From: Hippopus hippopus
Lineage: Eukaryota; Mollusca; Bivalvia; Cardiida; Cardiidae
DNA length: 64,000 nt
Assembly: GCA_946811185.2 (NCBI GenBank)
Contig: OX328111.1
Location: 44,008,388 to 44,072,387, forward strand
Direction: 5' to 3'
Part shown: one piece after another, positions 13,201 to 22,560 of the stretch
Layout of the letters: each line of letters begins with the position of its first letter
Numbering within the stretch: position 1 is the stretch's first letter
Program-made: the position numbers and the translations under genes
Notes under the pieces: generated by a model
Databases searched by the model: none
The model's input: only the letters and a program-made list of their open reading frames with translations
What the model was told of the DNA's origin: nothing

Positions 13201-16200
13201 TTTCCTGCATGTAAAAGGACCAGCCTACCGTATGATTCAATTTGTTGATAGACAAACCGTATTCTATGGATTTACAGTTATGTGATGACTTGCTTGGTAC
13301 AATGCATCACAGGGATGCGTTAAACTCCCCTTCTGTCAGAGCGAGGCTTATCTATATTGTATTCTGAAAACAACACCTCTGTTACATTTTAACCAGACAC
13401 CAAGTTTTTAGACATGTCCAAAGTGAAAGCATATGTCGACCGTATTCAATATGTCTCAAATAACGGGGTCTGTCCTGGAAATTGAAGATAAGATTCGTGG
13501 AAAAAGAGGAGGAAATATTGGTTACCAGCATCTTCCCTTTTTCCCCACACTATTTTCACGTCTGGTACAGACTTATGTTTATAGGGTTTATGTCTGGTAG
13601 ATTTAACGACCCTGGAGAACAAGGCTTTTGAAAACACGGCAGGAAAAGGAGAAAATGCTGATAAGCAGCATTTTATCCTTTTCTCACAAAGTTTTCTACC
13701 GTATTAAAGACAGAAATCATCATTTGAGCTACATTTGATTTGTCGTCTGCAAATGCTTTCAATTTGGTCCAGTCCAAATTTTGTCGTTTGGTAAAGAGTT
13801 AATTGTAAATCATACTCACGCCACAAGCAAGGTACACGGGAATGAAAATCCATCCGAGAAGTTGAAGTAGAAGAATGGCCTGTAAGACAAAAAGACTGCA
13901 AAGTTGCATAAGTTTATGGAGGTGGCTAACCCTCATCCAATCTATCCCAATCTTTGAAAACCTGCAGGTTTACAAGTGCCATAAAAAGAAGCACAATATT
14001 TAAGCCATGCTGTGGACAAGGCGGTGGGGTTTAATACATCTCCGCGATGCATGATACCAAGCACATCATCATACAATTATGGATCCATAAAATCCAGTTT
14101 GTCTAACAACCGAACGAATACTGAGGTAGAATGTTCCTTATATGCAGAAGATATAGAGGATATTTGTTTTTTACGGTGAAAGATCGAAATTTATTTCATC
14201 GAGTGAACATCATCGGTAATATTTTCACGAGTGGCTGTGGCTGAGCCACTCTTGAAAATATTACCGATGATGTTCACTCGATGAAATAAATTTCGATTTT
14301 TCACCGTAAAAAACAAATATTTTATTTATTTCATGCTTTTAACCCTTTCGGGGGGGGGGGGGGAACTTAATCAAAATCCTGTACAGTTCTTTTCGTTTAT
14401 TCCCCGTGGCCTACCCTCTCCGCATAGCAACGCATTACAATATTACGTCAAGCGCGAGAAATGTAAGGTAAATTACGTTATATTTCCATCTGGTTGTGAG
14501 GCACGCGCATTTTACCTAGGTAACTAGTGCGCGGGAACGACTATTTCCGCCTTCAATTGAAGAGTTAGAATATAAAAATCGGTATTTTCACTGGTCGTAA
14601 CCATGGAATATCGAAAAATATTTTACCGATATTTCTCGATAACCTACCAGAAAGCATGAAATAAATGACCATTATAATATGCAGAACATTGACTAAAAGC
14701 AAAATGTTTTGACCCAAGTCAGCCAGTGCAGTAGACTGCGCAGGCTGACCTAGGTCGATAATTATAGAAGATGCACTAAGCCCCCTTTTCACGTAAAGAG
14801 CATGACTCATTTAGATGTTTACAATATTTGCTAAGGTGGTTCTCCTTTCTAACACATAATTTTACTTAGATTGCAACGAATGCTTTTGACGTATCCTTTG
14901 ATTTCAATCGCTTTTCCGTCCGTCCGTTCGTTAACTCTTATGCTGCTAAGAGTGACTATTTGCGGACAGTGTAGATCAAGATCAGACTGTACAGAACGTT
15001 CTAGGTAAACTTATTTTCCATACAGACGACAGAGCTCAGTCGATGACGTACAGAGCTTAACACCCAGTTGTCAGTGGCTCGATTCGTTTGACCAGTAGCC
15101 CAGTCGGCAACGTACAGGGCTTGAAACCTAGGGGTCAATGGTTCGCTTTTCACGTTGGCTGGGGATTTGTAATATTCATTGCGACACAATTCTTTCTTTC
15201 TCACCGCTGTACATTTTCTCGAAGATACTTATGTGGGAAAGCAGCCAGTCGAACGAATGCTGTACTCTAAACTGGTAAAAGAAAGGTGCACTGACTGCTG
15301 CAATGTAACTGAAATAGTGGCTTTCTACACTAAAATAATTAACGAAAGACGATATTTGTCGTCTCGAAGCAGACTTTAGGAACAGTTGTGGCATAGAAAG
15401 AAGTTCGTAACCTTCATTCTCTTTTTTACCTTAAAGATATATTCTTACAGCCAGAGAGAAAATTGTTAAAACTTGATGTTGTGTAGAATTTAGTCAGATG
15501 TGTAAACATAGATAAATAATCAATATATAAGGTGTATGGGATACAGAAACTCTAGGGATTTGTCTCCAGTTTACAACCGGAAACAACCACAGTCATGTCT
15601 TAGATAGCCTCCAGGGAATGAAACGCATTTTCTATCCGTCGCAATTTGTGCAACCTTGCTACCATCAGGGGCAATATTTGGCATGAAGATTGATTATAGT
15701 TTCATAAAAATAAAGATGAAATTGGTTTAAAAAAACTGAATGAAAACGAGTAAAGAGATGTATCTTTAATGTTTGCATATGCAATATTGATTTAAACGTT
15801 TATTTCATTTTGATTTTCCATGACGTTTTACACAGAATGTTTCCAAAGGTGTTTGTTGTAGATTTTGTCTGTGGATTGTCTATATTGAAACATAATGCCA
15901 AAGACAAATAAAACAAGACATTAGAGATGTAATTTGTATTTAACCAGTTGGCTGCTAAGCGCGACTTAAGTACCTTATGCAGATATTGTAGATCAAGATC
16001 AGACTGCACGTTCTGTGCAGTCTGATCTTGCATCTACACTGTCCGATAAGGACATAATTTCCCTCCAAAAATACTTTTAAAATAGCTTAATTGGATGTTT
16101 ACCATCAACTTGAAAATTTAATTTCATACACATATATTTAACAGGCTAAGGGTTTAAAGGGTAGAAGACTGGGGAAATGAGAAATGGCTGGTTACCATAG

Positions 16201-19200
16201 TTTCCCTGTTTTCTCAAGTATTTAAAGGCCTCCCCGCTCAGTGTCATACAAACACAGGATTGTTTGTTACAGGGTGATTAAGAAACTTACATTGAACTCC
16301 CAGGCTCCCACACTGATACCCTGGGCGGCGCCCGACCCAGACAGTCCTATAAAGTGTTCTGTTCCGATGTTACTGACAAAAAGGGACGCTCCAATCTACA
16401 ATAAAGACAGAAAAAGTACTTATCCAGTCTAAACGTATTCAGCCATGTATTGATGAAAGAAACGAGGAAAGAGAGCGAGGAAAGGTGGACTGGGAACGTT
16501 TGACTTTGACTATAGGCTATAAAGTCGAACCTTTCTTATAGATTACCTTTATTAAGTAACTTATGAGACCTCTGTTTTGTTCCTACATCCTAACTCTACT
16601 GAATTTAACATTTAATGTGTATTAGATGCCACCTGCTGTAAGACACTACTTTTCTTACTGCTCTTGTGTCGTCTTCTAAGAGGTTTAACGATACATTTAA
16701 CTCTTGTACTTCGTATGCAACTATAATACATTTTTCTGAAAATGTTGGCCAAGATCAGCCTTTACATAAGTACAGGATCTTGGTCGACACCCTCTGCTCC
16801 TTTACGCCTGGCTTCAGTATATTATCCACATGCCAATATCCTTAAAGGAATTTTATAAGAAATATTCAACTTTGCACATTCTTGAGGATAGAGGTGAAGT
16901 AAACTTATAGCACATTCCTTTATTCGTATGTCTTACTTTTCAGCGTCAGCGATTCACATCTATTCTATTGCTTTGAAAACTTTAATACATTTGAGCTATG
17001 CATGGTTCTTTAATAGTATTTCTTGGAACGCCATCTTTATAGACTGTGGGAGAGTTAGTTCACAAATCTGATTGAGGCATGTTTGAAAGCCAGTCCTTAA
17101 ATGTCTTTCGGGCGTTGACTACTACTACTACTACAACCACAACAAGTACACCACCACCAACAACAACAACACCACCAATACCAACAACTACAACCTGCGA
17201 TTGCTTAAGTGTGCATTTGTCATAAGTACTTGTAGTCTTCTAAACGGAAAAGTTATACCATTTGGATCCGAAGAAAAACTGCAGTCGCTTTATTTAGGCA
17301 ATGTTTCCACAAAACGAACACTGTGTACGTATTCCCATTCTTTTCTAAATATTTGAGTCATGCTCTGTGAAAAGGGGGGTTTAATATATTTGCAAAAACT
17401 ATCGACCCAGGTCAGCCTGCGCAGACCGCGCAGGCTGACCTGGGTCGAAAGTAGTTGCTTTTTGGTGTGTTTTTTGCATGTCCAAGAACCATTCAACCTT
17501 AAGATTCAGCCAATTGTTTGACAAAATGGATCTCATGAATCCATACTTATGTAATGACTTGCTTGGTATGATGCTTCATGGAGAATACATTAGATCCTCT
17601 TTTGCTACAGCATGACTTATTTCAATTGTACTAAATTGCCAGAAAAGCCGTCTGATTCGCGTAAACTGGACGTTTAAGCCAATCACATGGCTCTTCATAA
17701 AATTAAGTATTAGAATTAAATCAAAATAGCTTGATACGTTATGTGATTTTATGCTCTTTTACAAAAGATATGAACCATGTCATGGTAAAAAGGAGGTTTA
17801 ACACTTTCGTTGCCAACTAAATGGATCCGATAAGTATCTTTTTCGTTTCAATTGAACTTTTTTCTGACTGAAGATTAGCAGCAGATAGTGGACGGTGTAG
17901 ATCCAAGACCAGACTACATGTTTTGTGCAGTCTGACCTTAATCTACGCCGTCCGTAAAAGCGATCCAAGGTGACAATGGCAATGAAAAAGTTAGTACATT
18001 TCCGTGATGCAAGATTGTACAAATAGACGATAAGACTATTTCCCGTTCTAGATAGAGGGACTTGTTTCATGGGTGCGTTTGAAGTTTATGCACCACTATC
18101 CAAAGTTTATGCACCACTATCCAAAGTTTGTGCATCACTATCCAAAGTTTGTGCATCACTGTCCAAACTTTTTGCACCACTGTCCAAAGTTTTTGCGCCA
18201 CAATCCAAAGTTTATGCACCACTATCCAAAGTTTTTGCACCACTGTCCAAAGCAAATTAAGATACAGCGACATTTTTGTTTTGATCTCTGAGCCTGAGTA
18301 CCTCGTTAACTGTTTCATTCGTAGTACATGTATTTTTTGTCCTTCTGCGTGTGTTGTAAGATGCCTAGTGCTTTCAAAATTAAAAATATTCTTCGTAAAA
18401 ATATTGTCAATAATAGAATATAGGCGGATAATCAATATATATACTCACAGGTAGAAAGACCATGGACTTTCCCGCTAAAAAGAATCCACCCAGTGTTGAT
18501 CTGTTGGATCTTACCATAGCCTAAAAACAGAGTAGAAACAACACTCAAATGTGTTGCTGATGGAAATTTACCAGTTTGTCTTTTCAGTAGGACGATTGCT
18601 AACTAGTACGAAAGACCCGGAACTCTTCCGTCCATGCGTTAAACTAGCTAAGCTAGACACTCGTCACAATTCGGCAATTTCCGTTACTACATCTAACCTC
18701 GTCCGTAATCAAGGAGGTTTCCATCTTCAAGAACTGTCAGTCACGTAATCTTAAACTTAGCGGCGCCCGTGTAAATCGATTGGCAACGATTATCAACAAC
18801 TTCGGTGAAGTTATTCACATAGATCTGTAAATCATTCGGTCAAAACTGCCAACGGAATTGATAGACCACTTTAGAAATTGATGTACCAACTATTTGTCAA
18901 CGGATTTGTATTAAGGAAGATTTCGAAAGAAAAATGTGACTTGTTTTCCTTTTTTAAGCGGAGTCTTACAGTTTCAAGAACGGTAAAGAAGTGTATTTCT
19001 AGTGAGGGAAATATACCGTGTGGGTGCGTATCGCTCATCACAGTTACAGCCGAAGAATATGATAAACAGATTACACGAGGCTTGCACTCGTCACAACTCC
19101 GCCGATTCCGTACCTCATCTGACCTCGCCCGTATCAAGGGGGTTTCTATTTTGAAATACTGCCATTCACATGATCTTAAACATGACGGCGCCCTGTAATT

Positions 19201-19777
19201 CGATTTGCAACGGCAACAACAGCCACGGTGATAAGCAACCCATTGCTGAAAAATGCCAATGTAATCGATAGACCGAATTAAAAAATAAATGTACAAGCTG
19301 TTTGTCATCGTAAATAATTTTCGAAAGATTCCCATAGAAAATTATGTCTAATGTTTGCTGTCTAAGTGGAATGTTACGATTTTAAGAACGGTGAAGCGGT
19401 GTTCTTAAGGCAAAGAAATTTACCAGTAGGAGCATATCAAGCTACGTGATACAGCCAAGGGACTTGATCACGGATCACCCAAGGTTTGCCGAAATACGAG
19501 GCTTGCTGAATGTGAGCTACAGAGATGCCATTTTTGGTCGGACTTGGAGGACTTAGAGTACTATGTAATTTTTTATAATTATTCATTTTTAAACTTTTAG
19601 ATTTTTAGCTTATGATTCTGAGAAAGCATTACACCATATACTTACAAATACGCCTATACAGACGATGATCACAAAATACCCAATAACCACACCCAGGTCA
19701 CCGCCTGACAGTTTGACGTCACTTGTCTTGGTATTCTGTTTGAATAACTCGAGTCGGCTGAGTTGTGGTGACGTCAT
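1015..19777 (-). CDS. SLC5-family sodium/solute (SGLT-like) cotransporter, 15 coding exons
   Basis: A spliced plasma-membrane symporter gene that couples Na+ entry to uptake of a small solute, probably a sugar. Coding exons in transcript order: 19646-19777, 18449-18520, 16291-16395, 13820-13879, 11971-12075, 11431-11536, 10837-10917, 10006-10217, 9288-9423, 8032-8139, 6067-6217, 5276-5444, 3794-4012, 3036-3213, 1015-1247. They sum to 2067 nt (688 residues plus stop), a usual SGLT length, and all phases match across GT-AG junctions. Family hallmarks seen: [75 protein letters not shown] and [14 protein letters not shown]. The C-terminus ends in a last membrane helix, as in the 14-helix SGLT fold. 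It resembles the SGLT4/SGLT5 (SLC5A9/A10) branch, but the exact orthologue and substrate cannot be settled by eye. A sequence like a splice acceptor just upstream of 19830 suggests an extra noncoding 5' exon to the right. Confidence 0.93.
2464..2663. mobile_element. MITE family D (whole-length fold-back), representative copy
   Basis: It runs from ACCAACCATTTTTAAGAACA to its mirror ending GTTCTTAAGAATGGTTGGTG. The centre, GCAACTTCTGATTGGCTAAA, is partly duplicated. Almost the entire element is one inverted repeat. Other copies: about 1297-1466, 25952-26095, 27070-27236 and 62855-63010. Confidence 0.78.
3036..3213 (-). CDS. SLC5 exon 14 (cytoplasmic loop, residues 553-612)
   Basis: Begins [20 protein letters not shown], matching the LxRLTxWTR start of this loop in SGLTs. 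It then runs through a variable acidic stretch to [13 protein letters not shown]. Acceptor ACACAG; the donor GTCACT is weak but gives the right phase for exon 15. Confidence 0.8.
3510..3665 (+). repeat. Microsatellite (CTGT/CT)n
   Basis: Pyrimidine-rich TCTG/TCTC repeat between exons 14 and 13. Overlapping long open frames on both strands are artefacts. Confidence 0.9.
3794..4012 (-). CDS. SLC5 exon 13 (residues 480-552)
   Basis: Encodes [20 protein letters not shown], the loop [27 protein letters not shown] and a helix ending [11 protein letters not shown]. Acceptor TTGTAG, donor GTAAGT. Two decayed duplicates of its first part lie at 4296-4364 and 4422-4499. Confidence 0.93.
4296..4364 (-). 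pseudogene. Decayed duplicate of SLC5 exon 13 start (copy 1)
   Basis: Read on the minus strand it starts after an intact CTGTAG acceptor. It encodes [10 protein letters not shown], matching [10 protein letters not shown] of exon 13, then loses frame by one base after MIGG. The nucleotide match continues to about 4296. It lacks the second half of exon 13 and a donor. Its position upstream of exon 13 in the same intron points to local duplication. Confidence 0.8.
4422..4499 (-). pseudogene. Decayed duplicate of SLC5 exon 13 start (copy 2)
   Basis: The minus strand encodes [20 protein letters not shown] and VYVN without a stop, closely matching exon 13 ([23 protein letters not shown]). The acceptor is damaged (GTAAT where exon 13 has GTAGG), so splicing here looks unlikely. 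It ends before the rest of exon 13. Confidence 0.82.
4631..4859. mobile_element. MITE family A, near-complete copy with palindromic core
   Basis: 229 bp bounded by TTAACCCTTTACCA and GTAAAGGGTTAA, with the palindromic core GAGAAAATGCTGGTAACCAG continued by its mirror. TTAA at both ends is what a piggyBac target duplication looks like. No coding capacity. Other copies or fragments: about 560-980, 8730-8957, 11090-11150, 12493-12722, 13600-13802, 19865-20031, 20132-20359, 22632-22837, 23900-24000, 24493-24650, 26096-26309, 27955-28180, 28656-28887, 29310-29790, 34678-34907, 34990-35190, 63355-63583. Confidence 0.85.
5276..5444 (-). CDS. SLC5 exon 12 (residues 423-479)
   Basis: Encodes [17 protein letters not shown] and [20 protein letters not shown], ending PRVNEQ. 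The Q in YIQ aligns with a sugar-contacting glutamine position of SGLTs, which favours a sugar-like substrate. Acceptor TTTCAG, donor GTATGG. Confidence 0.93.
6067..6217 (-). CDS. SLC5 exon 11 (sodium-site helix, residues 373-423)
   Basis: Encodes [20 protein letters not shown] then [18 protein letters not shown] and KELMIVG. The SIFNSAS segment is the helix carrying sodium-site hydroxyls in SGLTs. Acceptor CCTAG, donor GTAAAG. Confidence 0.93.
6446..7143. repeat. Intact copy of the TTATTATACTGCAAAG-type interspersed repeat
   Basis: It has terminal inverted motifs TTATACTTCAAAG and CTTTGCAGTATAATAA. The interior matches 55692-56315 in inverted orientation. It is about 700 bp with no protein, so probably a non-autonomous DNA transposon. 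It occupies most of the intron between exons 11 and 10 of the host gene. Confidence 0.65.
7834..8005 (+). mobile_element. tRNA-derived SINE, second type
   Basis: The head 7834-7906 begins GCCGAGGTAGCGCAATCAGT and ends with box B GGTTCGAATCCCC and CTCGGC, which pairs with the start. The body has GATTGATGATCGTCATTGTG. Relatives: 15091-15240 (+), 26810-27025 (-) and 58198-58395 (-). Confidence 0.75.
8032..8139 (-). CDS. SLC5 exon 10 (cysteine-rich loop, residues 337-373)
   Basis: Encodes [20 protein letters not shown] then [15 protein letters not shown]. The spaced cysteines match the disulphide-bearing loop of SGLTs. Acceptor GACAG, donor GTAATG. Confidence 0.93.
8730..8957. mobile_element. 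MITE family A, near-complete copy
   Basis: 228 bp bounded by TTAACCCTTTACCACAC and GTGTGGTAAAGGGTTAA. The core palindrome extends outward as AAAACATTGTGGGAAAAGG on each arm. Best-preserved ends in the window. It lies in the intron between exons 10 and 9. Confidence 0.87.
9288..9423 (-). CDS. SLC5 exon 9 (residues 292-337)
   Basis: Encodes [20 protein letters not shown] then the helix [20 protein letters not shown]. Acceptor TTCCAG, donor GTAAGC, ends in phase 1. Confidence 0.93.
10006..10217 (-). CDS. SLC5 exon 8 (extracellular loop, residues 221-291)
   Basis: Encodes the long loop beginning [20 protein letters not shown], then [17 protein letters not shown] and [19 protein letters not shown]. 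Two N-glycosylation sequons (NAT, NST) fit an exofacial loop. The IWYWC(T/A)DQ block is typical of SGLTs. Acceptor AAACAG, donor GTGAGG. Confidence 0.93.
10837..10917 (-). CDS. SLC5 exon 7 (residues 194-220)
   Basis: Encodes [16 protein letters not shown], one of the most conserved SLC5 blocks, and the next helix [10 protein letters not shown]. Acceptor TTCCAG, donor GTAAGA. Confidence 0.92.
11431..11536 (-). CDS. SLC5 exon 6 (residues 159-194)
   Basis: Encodes [20 protein letters not shown] followed by a hydrophobic helix ending in TGLLTMA. Acceptor ACACAG, donor GTAACA; it ends in phase 1. Confidence 0.9.
11551..11632 (+). repeat. Microsatellite (AATA)n and (ATA)n
   Basis: AAATAAATAAAT followed by AATAATAATAAT, immediately on the acceptor side of exon 6. 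Confidence 0.85.
11971..12075 (-). CDS. SLC5 exon 5 (residues 124-158)
   Basis: Encodes [20 protein letters not shown] and a helix ending in KCS. The [11 protein letters not shown] stretch is a strong family marker. Acceptor TTTCAG, donor GTATGT. Confidence 0.92.
12085..12258 (+). repeat. 21-24-bp minisatellite
   Basis: Seven or so imperfect copies of GAGTCATGTGTTATCTGCAA, just upstream of the exon 5 acceptor. Confidence 0.85.
12493..12722. mobile_element. MITE family A copy
   Basis: TTAACCCTATCACCACA at the left, a long core palindrome at about 12550-12617 and a degenerate right end (GGTAAAGAGTT). Confidence 0.8.
12830..12905 (-). repeat. tRNA-like fragment, probably a SINE head
   Basis: The minus strand shows GATCAGTGATTAAGATGTCG and box B GGTTCGATCCGGG. 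No matching body was found nearby. Confidence 0.5.
13820..13879 (-). CDS. SLC5 exon 4 (residues 104-123)
   Basis: A 60-base exon encoding one membrane helix, [20 protein letters not shown]. Acceptor TTACAG and donor GTGAGT. It lies just beside a family A MITE that ends at about 13802. Confidence 0.9.
14161..14320. repeat. 160-bp near-perfect palindrome
   Basis: Arms of about 75 bases (TATTTGTTTTTTACGGTGAA onward and its mirror) meet near 14240 with only a few mismatches. It lies in the intron between exons 4 and 3. No coding potential; probably a fold-back element. Confidence 0.88.
15940..16156. mobile_element. MITE family B, representative copy
   Basis: 217 bp from TTAACCAGTTGGCTGCTAAG to CAGGCTAAGGGTTTAA, with a hairpin core AGATCAAGATCAGACTGCAC and its mirror followed by ACTGTCCG. 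No coding capacity. Other copies or fragments lie near 1665-1865, 5150-5220, 5665-5880, 9895-9970, 14935-15000, 17805-17960, 21175-21310, 24065-24155, 26310-26520, 27753-27961, 57605-57720, 58810-58880 and 63640-63770. Confidence 0.78.
16291..16395 (-). CDS. SLC5 exon 3 (residues 69-103)
   Basis: Encodes [20 protein letters not shown] then [15 protein letters not shown], the first sodium:solute symporter signature region. Acceptor TTGTAG, donor GTAAGT, phase 0 at both ends. Confidence 0.92.
17118..17185 (+). repeat. Microsatellite (ACT/ACA/ACC)n
   Basis: TACTACTACTAC passing into ACAACAACACCACC. Confidence 0.8.
17350..17625. mobile_element. MITE family C, representative copy
   Basis: About 276 bp. 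It starts TGAGTCATGCTCTGTG and ends CTACAGCATGACTTA. A nearly perfect palindrome TCGACCCAGGTCAGCCTGCG with its mirror lies in the first third. A conserved second block ACAAAATGGATCTCATGAAT leads to TGCATCACGGAG-like sequence. Other copies: about 4028-4290, 4850-5075, 7170-7480, 8955-9195, 13090-13360, 14005-14120, 14650-14820, 20383-20650, 22895-23150, 23425-23695, 25060-25335, 27366-27640, 28990-29235, 63005-63165. Confidence 0.78.
18082..18252 (+). repeat. 22-bp minisatellite in the intron after SLC5 exon 2
   Basis: About eight copies of AAGTTTATGCACCACTATCC with minor variants. Because 22 is not a multiple of 3, repetitive open frames appear in all phases; these are not genes. Confidence 0.92.
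18449..18520 (-). CDS. SLC5 exon 2 (residues 45-68)
   Basis: Encodes [20 protein letters not shown] and following residues, matching the conserved loop and the start of helix 2 in SGLT proteins. Acceptor TTTTTAG and donor GTGAGT flank it. A 22-bp minisatellite begins about 200 bases further along the intron that follows this exon. Confidence 0.9.
18655..19440. repeat. Tandem duplication with a period of about 415-430 bp
   Basis: The block CACTCGTCACAA ... GGCGGCGCCC ... TTTCAAGAACGG occurs at about 18658-19010 and again at about 19087-19400 with moderate divergence. The 154-residue open frame across it is not conserved in structure. Confidence 0.7.
19646..19777 (-). CDS. SLC5 exon 1 (start codon, residues 1-44)
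   Basis: ATG at 19777-19775, preceded by AAAA. It encodes a short charged N-terminus and then the first helix, [16 protein letters not shown]. The donor is GTAAGT directly below 19646. The 5' UTR can run up to about 19830, where TTATAG resembles a splice acceptor. Confidence 0.85.
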
Positions 19778-20131
19778 TTTTAGGTCGTCTTTGGCTACTA
19801 AGTTCTGGTCCTAGTATTATCTGGTCGCCCCTATAAGTAAACAGAAAAAAAGTAAAGAATAAGGCATTTGAAAACAGTATGTGCAAAGGAGAAAATGCTG
19901 GTAACCAGCATTTTCTCCTTTTCACACTATGTTTTCTACCCTAAGACAGAAATAATCAAACATTTATTTGTCATCTGCCAATGTCTGTCATTTAGTTTCG
20001 TTCAAAATCTTGTCGTTTGGCAAAGAGTTAAGTCATTAGTTGTCATTTGGAGAATTTACTAGCACCGATCTCTTCGGTTTATTGGGCCCTGACCATTGAA
20101 GTATTAATGAAATGTCCTTGAGAAAAAGGCT

Positions 20132-20359
20132 TTAACGCTATACCACACAATGACGACTTTTAACACCCCTGATAGAGAAGGCTTTTGAAAACATTGAGGA
20201 AAAAGGAGAAAATGCTGGTTACCGGCATTTTCTCCTTTTTCCACAATGTTTTCTACCCTATCAAAGAAAATTCATTTCATATGATCCACATTGAAACTGT
20301 CATCTGCAAATGCTTTCAATTCGGACAGGTCTAAAATTTATCGTGTGGTAAAGGTTTAA
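20132..20359. mobile_element. MITE family A copy
   Basis: TTAACGCTATACCACAC at the left, GTGTGGTAAAGGTTTAA at the right, core palindrome at about 20190-20260. It lies upstream of SLC5 exon 1. Confidence 0.82.
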
Positions 20360-20670
20360 CCGCTAAACAAGCAGACCGATGAACCATGCTCTGTGAAATA
20401 GGGTTTGATACATTTGCAAAAAGTAACGACCAAGGTCTTCCTGCGCAGTCCGCCCAGGCTGACCCAGGTCGAAACTGTTTGTTGTGCGTATATTTTCTAC
20501 ATGTTGAAGGACCATTGTACCTCGTGATCTGGTCAGTTGTTAGACAAACTACATTTAATAGATCATAATTACGTGATAACTTACTTTGAATAATGCATCT
20601 TGGAGGCGAAGTAAACCCCCTGTTCACAAAGCATGGCTCAGATACAACTCGTATTCTGTCGGATTTCATG

Positions 20671-20985
20671 GCCCGCCCGGGTAGCCCACTGGTTAGAGTA
20701 TCGGACTCGTGACCTGGTGGTTGTGAGTTCGATACTCTGTTGAGGCAAGCTTTGTTAGAACCACTTTTTTACAAATATCCTTTTTATTACAAAAGTGGTT
20801 CTAACAAAGCGTTCTCTCCGGCGATTTTTTGCCTCTCACCTCTGATGCATGTGAGAAAGTAGTCAGTGACTTGGAACGAAAGTTGTGTCAGTACTAGTGC
20901 GAGAAAGCCAGGAAACACATGTGTAGGTGCGCTGACCACCGTGATATGTTAAAACGGCGTTAAACTCAAATTCAATCAATCGGAT
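20671..20985 (+). mobile_element. tRNA-derived SINE containing an internal hairpin
   Basis: A tRNA-like head (GCCCGGGTAGCCCACTGGTT ... GTGAGTTCGATACTC) is followed by a body ending GGCGTTAAACTCAAATTCAA. An inverted repeat CTTTGTTAGAACCACTTTT with its mirror lies at 20751-20808. Confidence 0.75.
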
Positions 20986-21420
20986 CTAATGTTTTGTCGA
21001 AGTCTTATTTATATCAGCCGTGCAGATGTATAATTCGTAAATAACATGTTATATAATCTAAACGGGCTGTGGTTTTAATGTATCGTATTTGAAGTTCAAG
21101 GCCACCTATTTTAGAACTGGTTGTTAGGGTTTTATTTGCATTGATGAATTACTTGCTAAACAAGTTCAACCCTTATCCTGCTCAATAAACTGAACAAAAC
21201 TTTCAAGCCCTTACTAATAATCCGAATAATGTTATTTCAAACTTATCTTTTTATGAACAGTATCTCCTTATCGGACAGTGTAGATTCAATATCAGACTGC
21301 AGACTGCTGACCATTGTTTCGACGATGATTATGTGGGAAAGCGGCCACTGGCTTTTAAAGAATATTGTGCGAAGTACCGTATATCGCCAAACTATAGTCA
21401 AATTTGAAAGTGGAGCAGAG

Positions 21421-21487
<67 letters not shown>

Positions 21488-21497
21488 AGAAACAGAA
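21421..21497 (+). repeat. Microsatellite (AG)n
   Basis: About 30 AG units. Confidence 0.95.
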
Positions 21498-21544
21498 ACA
21501 GAGATGGGCAGAAAGATGTACTATTCACACTTTAGAATAAGATA

Positions 21545-22560
21545 TTTAATGACAAGGTATCGAATGTCACAAACTTACGCTTCATAAATATGTATCGACA
21601 AATCTGAAACGGACCCTTGCCCTCTTGGCAAATTCTTAATTGGAAAAAATCTAACCAGAGTAAATAACTCGTTTGGTATGTTACATTGCCCCTATTATTT
21701 TTGTTCTCAAAATCCTGCATTTTTTAATCGCTTTTAAGACCATAGCTCTGGTAGACTTGCACGATTTATGATTCTAGAATTTTTGACAACATCAACAAGT
21801 TACGTTTTTGGCCTTTCAATTTCATCAGCGTTTCTGCAAGTACGACAATTAAGATATAAATAATTTCACTTGATAAGAACAATCAAGGGGAAGTTTCGAA
21901 AAGCCAAAAAAGTTGCTCTTTTATGTGCATCATATCAATTCTGTACAATTTTGAAATTTCATGCTAAGCTGGGATGAACAAAAAAAAAATAAATAAATGT
22001 TTAATAAGCTGAGACAGAGAGAGAAAGGGGATGACTGAAACATTTAAAAAAATATTGAAACTTTTTTGTGTTCAATATGGGGAGAAATAATGAAAGGTAA
22101 TCACACAGGCAATTGCCTCATTTTCCTCATTGTTTTGCAGGGTAAAATTTTTAATTAGATACATTTTTAAGATCAAATTCTGATTCAACTCATCGTTGGA
22201 AAAGGAGCAGTTCCTTCTAAAAATGATGTGTCTGAAAACACAGGTAGACTGCACAGTTATGAATTAAAGACTAGCTCATGAAAGACCAAATACTATCAGG
22301 AAAGGATTACCCCGCCCCCTTTCACATCCATTTGAAAAAGTGGGGTTTCGATTAACGGCAGCAACACATGTTTATTGGTGTCACAGAGGAGCTCGCAAAT
22401 TGGCGAGCAAAAAGGGCCACAGAGGACCGCAGTATAAACATGTCCTCATTTTAGACCAATCGCATATTACTATTTATTCAATAGAAACTAATAGTATGAA
22501 GTAGGTCAATAGCCAGCTTATACAGTTACGCCGAAAGAAATGATAAAATTGAAGAGCGAA
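21545..22560. other. No recognised gene or repeat
   Basis: AT-rich sequence with only short open frames. I see no conserved motif here. Confidence 0.5.

Noticed and set aside
18871..19335. 154-codon minus-strand open frame
   Set aside because: It spans a tandem duplication, overlaps another long frame on the plus strand and shows no conserved motif.
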